Shown: positions 1-6,384 of the stretch, one piece after another
Layout: each line of letters opens with the position of its first letter
Numbering within the stretch: the stretch's first letter is position 1
NCBI GenBank assembly: GCA_023262645.1
Contig: JALRAA010000048.1
Coordinates: 1-8,350 of the forward strand
DNA from: Burkholderiaceae bacterium
GTDB lineage: Bacteria > Pseudomonadota > Gammaproteobacteria > Burkholderiales > Burkholderiaceae_C
DNA: 8,350 nucleotides
Direction of reading: 5' to 3'
Program-made: the position numbers and the translations under genes
Notes under the pieces: generated by a model
Database searches by the model: none
The model's input: only the letters and a program-made list of their open reading frames with translations
What the model was told of the DNA's origin: nothing

Positions 1-112
1 CACCTGCTTCTTCACCACTGGCGACATGCAAGCTTTATGAAAAATCGCGGCTTTGCGCTGGCCACGCTGCACGCTTGAGTTCTTCCTCCACAATCAGCAC
101 CTCCACCCTACC

Positions 113-118
113 GAGAGG
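113..118 (+). promoter_or_regulatory. Ribosome binding site of metY
   Basis: GAGAGG lies five bases before the ATG at 124. It is the only good Shine-Dalgarno match near the start and supports that start codon. I see no convincing -35/-10 pair in positions 1-112, so the promoter may lie upstream of the window. Confidence 0.6.
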
Positions 119-123
119 TTCAC

Positions 124-1431
124 ATGCCCGGTTACGCTGATCCCCATTTCGACACACTGGCCTTGCACGCTGGCAGTCAGCCCGACCCCGCCACGGGCGC
201 AAGAGCGGTACCCATTCACCTGACCACGTCATTTGTGTTTGAGTCGTCTGACCAAGCCGCTTCGTTATTCAACCTTGAACGTGCCGGTCATGTGTACAGC
301 CGCATCAGCAACCCCACCACCGCTGTTTTCGAGCAACGCATTGCCGCGCTAGAAGGCGGCATTGGCGCGATTGCCACCGCCAGTGGACAAGCAGCATTGC
401 ATTTGAGTGTGGCTACGCTGATGGGCGCGGGCTCGCATATCGTCGCCAGTTCTGCGCTTTATGGCGGTTCGCACAATTTGCTGCACTACACCATGCGCCG
501 CTTTGGCATTGAAACCACGTTTGTGCACCCCAACGACACCGATGCATGGCGGTCGGCCATCCGCCCCAACACACGACTGCTGTTTGGTGAAACCGTGGGC
601 AATCCAGGCTTGGATGTGCTGGATATTCCTGTCATTTCGCAATTGGCGCATGAGCACGGCTTACCGTTGTTGGTCGATGCCACTTTGTCTACCCCCTATT
701 TGATGCAACCGCTTTCGCTGGGTGCTGATTTGGTCTACCACTCGGCCACCAAATTTTTGAGCGGCCACGGCACGGTCATTGGGGGTGTGGTGGTCGACGG
801 CGGCTCCTTCGATTGGGAAAAAAGCGGCAAATTCCCTGAGCTCACCGAGCGCTACGAAGGTTTTCATAACATGGTGTTTTCAGAGGAAAGCACCGTGGGT
901 GCATTTTTGTTGCGTGCTCGCCGTGAGGGACTGCGTGACTTCGGTGCATGCCTGAGTCCGCATTCTGCATGGCTGATTTTGCAAGGCATGGAAACGCTGC
1001 CACTGCGCATGGAGCGACATTTGTCGAACACCGAAAAAATCGTCGAATTTTTGGCTGCGCATCCCATGGTGTCTCGCGTCGGCCATCCCTTGATCGACAG
1101 CCACCCGAGCCATGCACTTGCTCAAAAGTTATTGCGCGGTGGCGCACGTGGTGCTGGTTCGGTGTTCAGTTTTGACATTCGGGGAACGCGCTCACAAGGC
1201 CGTGCCTTCATCGAAGCGCTGAAGTTGTTCAGCCATTTGGCCAATGTCGGCGACAGCAAATCGTTGGTGATTCACCCAGCCAGCACCACGCATTTCCGCA
1301 TGAGTGACGAGGCGCTGACATCTGCGGGCATCGGGGCGGGCACCATCCGTTTGTCAGTGGGGCTCGAAGACCCCACCGATTTGATCGACGACCTCAAGCG
1401 CGCATTGCGTGCTGCCGAAAAAGCCGCTTAA
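124..1431 (+). CDS. metY: O-acetylhomoserine sulfhydrylase (aminocarboxypropyltransferase), PLP enzyme
   Basis: A 435-residue cytoplasmic Cys/Met-metabolism PLP enzyme. The family makes homocysteine from O-acetylhomoserine and sulfide in methionine synthesis. Visible landmarks: YSRISNPT at residues 58-65 (Tyr and Arg that contact the PLP phosphate of the neighbouring subunit), the GGIGAIATASGQAA segment at 78-91, VDATLSTPYL at 184-193 with Asp185 facing the PLP ring nitrogen, and SATKFLSGHG at 207-216, where Lys210 should form the Schiff base. The C-terminal domain carries LANVGDSKSLVIHPASTTH (372-390), a form typical of MetY rather than of cystathionine gamma-synthase, and IRLSVGLED (408-416). 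Length (~430) is normal for MetY. The start is fixed by the GAGAGG site and by the usual N-terminus leading into DTLALHAG. The next gene follows after 12 bases, so the two are probably cotranscribed. Exact acyl preference (acetyl or succinyl) cannot be read from sequence, but MetY is the better fit than MetZ. Confidence 0.93.
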   Translation: MPGYADPHFDTLALHAGSQPDPATGARAVPIHLTTSFVFESSDQAASLFNLERAGHVYSRISNPTTAVFEQRIAALEGGIGAIATASGQAALHLSVATLMGAGSHIVASSALYGGSHNLLHYTMRRFGIETTFVHPNDTDAWRSAIRPNTRLLFGETVGNPGLDVLDIPVISQLAHEHGLPLLVDATLSTPYLMQPLSLGADLVYHSATKFLSGHGTVIGGVVVDGGSFDWEKSGKFPELTERYEGFHNMVFSEESTVGAFLLRARREGLRDFGACLSPHSAWLILQGMETLPLRMERHLSNTEKIVEFLAAHPMVSRVGHPLIDSHPSHALAQKLLRGGARGAGSVFSFDIRGTRSQGRAFIEALKLFSHLANVGDSKSLVIHPASTTHFRMSDEALTSAGIGAGTIRLSVGLEDPTDLIDDLKRALRAAEKAA

Positions 1432-1436
1432 GGGGA
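1431..1436 (+). promoter_or_regulatory. Ribosome binding site of the alpha/beta hydrolase
   Basis: AGGGGA begins on the last base of the metY stop codon and ends seven bases before the ATG at 1444. It supports that start and suggests the gene is translated from the metY transcript. Confidence 0.6.
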
Positions 1437-1443
1437 ACACGCC

Positions 1444-2256
1444 ATGTATATCGATGTGAATGGTTTTCGCAGTTACGCCTACACCGGGGGCAAGGATTTC
1501 AACCCTGCGCAACCCACCGTGGTGTTGGTGCACGGAGTGTTGTGCGACCACAGTGTGTGGTTGTTGCAAAGCCGTTATCTGGCACACCATGGCTGGAATG
1601 TGCTGGCCGTTGATCTGCCCGGTCATTGCAAAAGCCAAGGCACACCACCTGCCACCGTGCAGCAAGGTGCAGCTTTTGTCCAAGGGTTGATGGATGCATT
1701 GGGAATTCAACAAGCAGCCTTGGTTGGTCACAGTTTTGGTTCACTCATCTGTTTGCAAGCGGCTGCCGATTTGGGAAAACGTGCGACACATTTGGCACTG
1801 GTAGGCACGGCTTATCCGATGAAAGTCTCGCAAGCCTTGCTCGATGCTTCTCGCGACACGCCTGACAAAGCTTTGCACATGACCAATGTGTTTTCACGCG
1901 CCACACTCGCGCCGCCCTCGGGTGCCGGTAGCTGGGTGTTCGGGGCCAGCATGGCATTGGGTAAGCGGGTTTTGGCCAGCAATCCCGAGGTAAATGTTTT
2001 TTACACCGGTTTTCAAGCTTGCAACAGCTATGACCAAGGCTTGCAAGCCATGGCTGCAGTGACCTGTCCGGTGTTGATGGTGTTGGGTGAAGCCGACCAA
2101 ATGACCACGCCTAAAGGCGCTGAGCCGTTGATCGAACAGGCCCAATCAAGCGGCGTGGCACTTCACATCAATAGGGTTCCCAACGGCCATCACCAAATGA
2201 GCGAATCTCCGGATGAAACCTTGGACGCGTTGAAAATGTTTTTGGGTATTGCCTGA
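1444..2256 (+). CDS. Alpha/beta-fold hydrolase, substrate unknown
   Basis: A 270-residue cytoplasmic alpha/beta hydrolase; no signal peptide is visible. In order: the oxyanion-hole segment VVLVHGVLCDHSVW (26-39, His30-Gly31), the strand and turn VLAVDLPGHCKS (53-64), the nucleophile elbow GHSFG (95-99) with Ser97, a cap region about 125-190, the acid LGEADQM (214-220) with Asp218, and NGHHQM (247-252) with the catalytic His at 249 or 250. The triad is therefore complete. Length and motifs fit the esterase/peroxidase-like group and are too short for MetX homoserine acetyltransferase (~370 residues), although its position behind metY might tempt one to that call. It could be an esterase, lactonase or thioesterase; the fold is sure, the substrate is not. 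Only 36 bases separate its stop from that of the convergent yihY, and I see no clear terminator there. Confidence 0.88.
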   Translation: MYIDVNGFRSYAYTGGKDFNPAQPTVVLVHGVLCDHSVWLLQSRYLAHHGWNVLAVDLPGHCKSQGTPPATVQQGAAFVQGLMDALGIQQAALVGHSFGSLICLQAAADLGKRATHLALVGTAYPMKVSQALLDASRDTPDKALHMTNVFSRATLAPPSGAGSWVFGASMALGKRVLASNPEVNVFYTGFQACNSYDQGLQAMAAVTCPVLMVLGEADQMTTPKGAEPLIEQAQSSGVALHINRVPNGHHQMSESPDETLDALKMFLGIA

Positions 2257-2292
2257 CCCTGCTTGTGACAAAACGCAGCCCCGCACTAAGGC

Positions 2293-3498
2293 TTAAAGCA
2301 CATCAGCCAATAACCAGTTGTGCCATTGTTTGTGCATGGTGGCGCTGCCGGGCTCATCCGCCAACAAAGTCAGCTTGAGCAAAGGCGCCACGCGTGTGCT
2401 GCGCCAGTCCACCAACAGCACATAACGTGGTGGGGATGAGGCTTGGTTTTCGTTCAATAGCCCCACCCAATCCAGCTGCTGCAATTGCTCCAACACGGCT
2501 TGCATTTGTAAAGGGTCGGCCCCTAACCGCTCAGCCAACGATTGCAAATCATCGCCGTGCACGCCTTCGGCTTGTTTGCGTTTGAGTTCTCGCAAAGTGT
2601 CCAGTGCCAATTGAAAACCAGCGCCAGGGGCTTGCCCATCTCGCACATGGCCCATGCGCAAGCCCGGCCAACTCGCGACCAACACCGCCCCCAGCAAAAC
2701 AATCACCCAGGTCATGTAGATCCACACTAACAAAATCGGCACCGTGGCAAATGCGCCATACACCAACGAAAACGTGGACATGCGGGCCAAATACCAGGTG
2801 AGCAAACTGCGTGCGATTTCGAGCACCACGGTCGTTCCCAAACTGCCGCCCAAGACTTGCCGCCAAGGCACATGCGTGTTCGGTACAAACCGATAGAGCG
2901 CGGAAATGCCGCCCCACAACAGCACAAACTCCAGCACATCTAACGCCAGTTTCATGGTCGGACTTTGGCTGCGTAAAGAACCGCCAGACCACAAAATCAC
3001 CGACGCCATGGTGACTAAGCCGGCAGCCACCAACACAGGCCCCAAGGTCAACGCCGCCCAATACAGCAGCAAGCGTTGGCCCCAAGGGCGGGACTTGTTG
3101 ACACGCCAAATCGCGTTGAGGCTGCGGTCGATGGTGAACACCAAAGCCAAAGCCGAGAACATCAATGCGGCAAAGCTGACCACCCCAAGCCGACTGGCTT
3201 TGGTGGTGAACTGGGTCAAATAACCCAACACTTGGCGGGAAATACTGTCTGGAATCAGGCTTTCAATCAACCAGCGCTGCAAAACATTTTGAAACTGGTC
3301 AAACACAGGAAACGCCGTGACCACGGCCAGCGACACAGTGATCAATGGAACCAGCGCAATCGTGGTGGTGAAGGTCAGCGCACCAGCGGTTTGTCCCAAA
3401 CGGTCTTCGGCAAACCGTTGGCGCAAACGCTGCAGAGCCTTGCGCCAGGGAAAAGCGCGCATCTGATGCATTACTTTTTGGATATACGACACAATCAT
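2293..3498 (-). CDS. yihY: YihY/BrkB-family inner-membrane protein
   Basis: A polytopic membrane protein of the YihY/virulence-factor-BrkB family (once misnamed ribonuclease BN), molecular function unsettled. With the start at 3498 it has 401 residues. Hydrophobic segments lie near 41-63, 103-123, 145-170, 186-205, 216-238 and 248-276. Family landmarks are LNAIWRV (127-133), YRFVPN (202-207) and YGAFATVPILLVWIYMTW (247-264). Residues 295-401 form a soluble tail with a winged-helix-like stretch (HGDDLQSLAERLGADPLQMQ, 314-333), common in betaproteobacterial members. The frame stays open up to an ATG at 3720, but those extra residues are low-complexity, polar and antisense to DUF2069, so I reject that start. 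The ATG at 3498 has AGGA three bases upstream; ATGs at 3471 or 3462 are alternatives. It converges on the metY-hydrolase pair and diverges from DUF2069. Confidence 0.88.
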   Translation of the reverse strand: MIVSYIQKVMHQMRAFPWRKALQRLRQRFAEDRLGQTAGALTFTTTIALVPLITVSLAVVTAFPVFDQFQNVLQRWLIESLIPDSISRQVLGYLTQFTTKASRLGVVSFAALMFSALALVFTIDRSLNAIWRVNKSRPWGQRLLLYWAALTLGPVLVAAGLVTMASVILWSGGSLRSQSPTMKLALDVLEFVLLWGGISALYRFVPNTHVPWRQVLGGSLGTTVVLEIARSLLTWYLARMSTFSLVYGAFATVPILLVWIYMTWVIVLLGAVLVASWPGLRMGHVRDGQAPGAGFQLALDTLRELKRKQAEGVHGDDLQSLAERLGADPLQMQAVLEQLQQLDWVGLLNENQASSPPRYVLLVDWRSTRVAPLLKLTLLADEPGSATMHKQWHNWLLADVL

Positions 3499-3520
3499 GG
3501 TTCCTATCATGCCATTGAAT
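3463..3520. promoter_or_regulatory. Possible divergent yihY / DUF2069 promoter region
   Basis: This short AT-rich patch lies between the outermost plausible starts of the two divergent genes (3462 on minus, 3521 on plus). It contains GGATATAC near 3480-3487, which can be read as a -10-like hexamer on either strand. No convincing -35 element at correct spacing was found, so the true promoters may sit inside the coding regions. Confidence 0.25.
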
Positions 3521-3958
3521 ATGACCGCTTCTACTACCGCATTTCGACACGCACAACTCACCCGCTTCATGGCTGTGGGCAGTTTGCTCGGACTGATCGT
3601 TTTGTCATTGGCTTGGGAGTTGTGGTTGGCGCCGCTGCGACCTGGCGGCTCTTGGTGGGTCATCAAAGCCTTGCCGCTGTGTTTGCCACTGGCAGGTTTG
3701 CTCAAAAACCGCATGTACACCTACCGCTGGGTCACCTTGCTGGTGTGGTTGTATTTTGCAGAAGGTGTGATTCGTTGGAGCGGCGACCGGTGGCCCAGCA
3801 ATTTGTATGCAGCCATTGAGGTGGGTTTGTGTCTGGTGTTGTTTGCGGCCAGTGCCATGCATGTGCGCTGGCGACTCAAAGACGCGGCATTGGCAGCGCA
3901 AACCGCTGCGTCGAATTCGATTGAATCAGCTTCTGTGGAGGAATCCAAAACACCATGA
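3497..3958 (+). CDS. DUF2069 inner-membrane protein
   Basis: A 153-residue protein with four hydrophobic segments (about 25-45, 53-70, 76-92, 103-122) and a polar C-terminal tail after 123. The central stretch KALPLCLPLAGLLKNRMYTYRW (57-78, abridged to its key residues Lys57, Pro60, Pro64, Tyr74, Tyr76, Trp78), followed by WLYFAEGVIR (84-93), is characteristic of DUF2069, an uncharacterised proteobacterial membrane family. The start is uncertain: ATGs at 3497, 3509 and 3521 all lack a Shine-Dalgarno sequence, and the first shares bases with the yihY start codon on the other strand. The stop codon overlaps the next gene's ATG (ATGA, 3955-3958), implying translational coupling with the FAD oxidase. 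Function is unknown. Confidence 0.85.
   Translation: MVPIMPLNMTASTTAFRHAQLTRFMAVGSLLGLIVLSLAWELWLAPLRPGGSWWVIKALPLCLPLAGLLKNRMYTYRWVTLLVWLYFAEGVIRWSGDRWPSNLYAAIEVGLCLVLFAASAMHVRWRLKDAALAAQTAASNSIESASVEESKTP
3936..3942 (+). promoter_or_regulatory. Ribosome binding site of the FAD-linked oxidase
   Basis: TGGAGGA, inside the 3' end of the DUF2069 gene, is a strong Shine-Dalgarno match 12 bases before the ATG at 3955. The spacing is a little long, but together with the ATGA overlap it fits coupled translation. Confidence 0.5.
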
Positions 3959-5402
3959 ACCGCTTGCTAGACACCTTGCGACACATCACTGGTGAAGAAA
4001 ATGTCTTGACCGGTGATGGTTTGGTGGCTTTTGAGCGGGATTGGCGTGGCAGAGAACATGGCAAAGCTTTGTGCGTGGTTCGACCGGCACACACCGCAGA
4101 AGTGTCAGCCGTGGTCAAAGCATGTGCAGCGGCTGGCGTTGCCATGGTGCCGCAAGGTGGCAACACGGGTTTGGTCATGGGCTCCACACCCGATACCTCT
4201 GGGCAAGAAGTGGTGATCAGTTTGCAGCGCATGAACAAAGTTCGCCATGTCGATGTGGCCAATACCACCTTGACTGCCGAAGCGGGTTGCATTCTTCAAC
4301 AGCTTCAACAGACCGCTGACCATGCGGGTTTTTTGTTCGCATTGAGTTTGGCTTCTGAAGGCAGTTGCACACTGGGCGGCAATTTGGCGAGCAATGCAGG
4401 CGGCACGCAAGTGCTGCGCTACGGCAACACACGCGATTTGTGCTTAGGGCTGGAAGTGGTGACCGCGCAGGGCGATGTGTGGCAAGGCCTCAGCGGCTTG
4501 CGCAAAGACAACACGGGCTACGACTTGCGGCATTTGTTCATTGGGAGTGAAGGAACACTTGGCATCATCACCGCGGCCACGATGAAATTGTTTCCCCAAC
4601 CGGCTGCGCAACGCACCGCCTGGGCAGCGGTGCCCTCGGTACAAGCCGCTGTCGATTTGCTGGGTCTGTCGCAACAACAACTCGGTGCTGGCCTCACGGG
4701 CTTTGAATGCATGTCGCGCATGGCACTGAGCTTGGTCGCCCGCCATTTCCCGGCTTTGCAAGTGCCGTTTTGGCAAGAAGCGCCCTACTGTGTTCTGCTG
4801 GAATTGAGTGACACTGAGAGTGAATCACACGCTGAACAACGGCTTGAGCAACTGCTTGGCATCGCACTGGACAAAAATGTGGCCAGCGAGGTGGTGATCG
4901 CGCAAAGCCTGTCCCAATCGCGCGAACTGTGGCGAGTGCGAGAAAGTATTTCATCCGCACAAGCGACGGAAGGCTTGAACATCAAACACGATATTTCGCT
5001 GCCCGTGTCGGCCATTCCCGCTTTTGTGGCGCAAACGGACGCTGCGTTGGCGCAATCGCTGCCCGGCATTCGCGTGGTGAATTTGGGCATTTGGGCGATG
5101 GCAATTTGCACTATAACGTTTCACCGCCTGCGGCCTTTAGCGATAAAGCTCATGAAGACGCTTTCTTGCAATTACAACCATCGATTAATCAGATCACCCA
5201 TGATGCGGTAGCAGCTTTTGGAGGATCGGTGTCTGCCGAGCATGGCCTGGGTACCCTGCGACGTGATGAAGCCGCACGTTATAAATCCGCCGTTGAAATC
5301 AAGTTGATGCAACGAATCAAAGTAGCCTTTGACCCGATGGGATTGATGAACCCTGGCAAAGTATTGCAGCCTCTCCTCACGTCAAACAGCCATTTGCTAT
5401 GA
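3955..5402 (+). pseudogene. FAD-linked oxidase (GlcD / D-2-hydroxyacid dehydrogenase type), frameshifted
   Basis: A member of the FAD-binding PCMH-type oxidoreductases that oxidise D-2-hydroxyacids (D-lactate, glycolate, D-2-hydroxyglutarate) to 2-oxo acids. The FAD domain is intact: PQGGNTGLVMG (66-76), GSCTLGGNLASNAGG (136-150) and a segment at 182-206 ending in FIGSEGTLGIIT. The reading frame is correct to Asn376 (codon 5080-5082) and then gives 42 unrelated residues to a stop at 5211. The +2-shifted frame, from 5082 to the stop at 5402, continues the family exactly: FGHLGDGNLHYN (His of the metal/substrate site), SAEHGLGTLRRDE, then DPMGLMNPGKVL at the C-terminus. One extra T in the TTT run at 5082-5084 would restore a 482-residue protein, close to normal. 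As written, the product lacks the active-site His motif and should be inactive. It overlaps both neighbours by ATGA. It may be a true pseudogene, a hybrid, or a sequencing error; substrate is not determined. Confidence 0.85.
5075..5130 (+). other. Frameshift site and candidate junction between two differently composed blocks
   Basis: The bases encoding Val-Asn are followed by TTT where the conserved Asn-Phe-Gly-His requires TTTT (5082-5084), a single-base loss. Around this point codon choice also changes. By hand count, leucine in 3955-5080 is TTG 23, CTG 14, CTT 5 of 47; in the following gene (5399-6379) it is CTT 16, TTG 10, CTG 6 of 40. The flanking genes change from housekeeping to catabolic type. 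No repeat, att-like site or transposon end is visible here. The conserved GHLGDGNLHYN codons are a natural place for homologous recombination or for an assembler to join two genomes. Confidence 0.5.
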
Positions 5403-6379
5403 ATATTGCAATCGTCGGACTTGGTGCGATGGGCGGGCTTATTGCAGCCAAATTGATACAGGCTGGTTATCAGGTCAAGGCTTTGGCCAGGGGTCAAACA
5501 CTTTCGGCTGTACGCCAGGGTGGTTTGACGCTTGAGCAAGCGGGACAGCAAATAAAGCTCCCGTTGAAAGTCAGTGATCAAGCACGAGAACTGGGACAAC
5601 ACGATCTTGTCATCGTTGCAGTGAAAGCACCTGCCTTGCCCCATCTTGCTGAGGCGATTGCGCAATTGCGTGCCGATAGCGGTGTGGTGCTGACCGCGAT
5701 GAATGGTGTGCCGTGGTGGTTCTTTCAGGGGTTTGGCGGGCCTTGTTCGGATCTAAGACTTCGAAGTGTCGATCCTGACGCAGCACTCGATCGGGCGATC
5801 CCGCGCGATGCGCTGCTAGGAAGTGTCTTGCACATGAGTGCTTCAACCCCGTCTCCAGGCCATGTTCTTCACGCCATGGGTACTCGCGTGATTTTCGGCG
5901 AGCCGCAGGGTGGAGCCTCACAAAGGCTCGACGAAGTCTGTGGCCTTTTTCGTTCAGCAGGCTTTGCCGCTGAAGCTTCATTGCGCATTCAGGACGATAT
6001 CTGGTTCAAGCTCTGGGGCAATATGACCATGAATCCGGTTTCGGCGATCACAGGGGCAACCATCGACAAGATGCTTGGGGACCCCGAAGTCAATCGCTTT
6101 TGTGTTTCGGTCATGCAAGAAGCGAAAGTGATTGGTGAGCGATTTGGCTGTTTGATTCAGCAATCACCCGAACAACGCAATGCCGTCACAAAACAACTCG
6201 GAGCCTTTAAGACTTCGATGCTTCAAGATGTTGAAGCCATGCGACCGGTTGAACTTGATGCCCTGCTGACCGTAGTGCAGGAAATCGCAAAGCATCTTGG
6301 TATGGATACGCCCTGGATTAGTGCGCTACTTGGGCTGTGTCGCTTGAGGATGCAAGGTCTTGGGCTTTATCCGAATTAA
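5399..6379 (+). CDS. Ketopantoate reductase (PanE/ApbA)-family NADP-dependent oxidoreductase
   Basis: A 326-residue cytoplasmic enzyme of the 2-dehydropantoate 2-reductase family, which reduces 2-oxo acids to D-2-hydroxy acids with NADPH. The N-terminal Rossmann motif GLGAMGG is at 7-13; Arg31 (ALARGQ) sits where the family binds the NADPH 2'-phosphate; Asn102-Gly103 matches the conserved NG. The catalytic Lys is Lys204 in WFKLWGNMTMNP (202-213), and the C-terminal domain has SMLQDVEAMRPVELDAL (273-289) with the substrate-binding Glu at 285. An insertion at about 104-136 (VPWWFFQGF...) makes it longer than E. coli PanE (303); this form is common in catabolic Burkholderiales paralogs, so true pantoate synthesis is doubtful and I give no panE symbol. 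The start overlaps the FAD oxidase stop (ATGA) with no Shine-Dalgarno sequence, so translation is probably coupled. Confidence 0.87.
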   Translation: MNIAIVGLGAMGGLIAAKLIQAGYQVKALARGQTLSAVRQGGLTLEQAGQQIKLPLKVSDQARELGQHDLVIVAVKAPALPHLAEAIAQLRADSGVVLTAMNGVPWWFFQGFGGPCSDLRLRSVDPDAALDRAIPRDALLGSVLHMSASTPSPGHVLHAMGTRVIFGEPQGGASQRLDEVCGLFRSAGFAAEASLRIQDDIWFKLWGNMTMNPVSAITGATIDKMLGDPEVNRFCVSVMQEAKVIGERFGCLIQQSPEQRNAVTKQLGAFKTSMLQDVEAMRPVELDALLTVVQEIAKHLGMDTPWISALLGLCRLRMQGLGLYPN

Positions 6380-6384
6380 GCGCA

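Noticed and set aside
1..123. Possible end of an upstream gene (short open stretches in plus frames 1 and 2, e.g. ending at 78 or 40) or start of a minus-strand gene.
   Set aside because: None gives a recognisable C-terminus or N-terminus, and the longer minus-strand frame runs through the metY start as a shadow. Too short to judge.
1444..2256. Hydrolase as MetX (homoserine O-acetyltransferase), given its metY neighbour.
   Set aside because: It is about 100 residues too short and has the GHSFG elbow of small esterase-like hydrolases rather than the MetX motif pattern.
2257..2292. Terminator between the convergent hydrolase and yihY genes.
   Set aside because: Only a weak imperfect pairing of GCTTGTG with CACTAAGGC is present and no T run follows.
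3499..3720. N-terminal extension of yihY to the ATG at 3720.
   Set aside because: The extra 74 residues are polar, unlike the family and antisense to DUF2069, which has good family motifs there.
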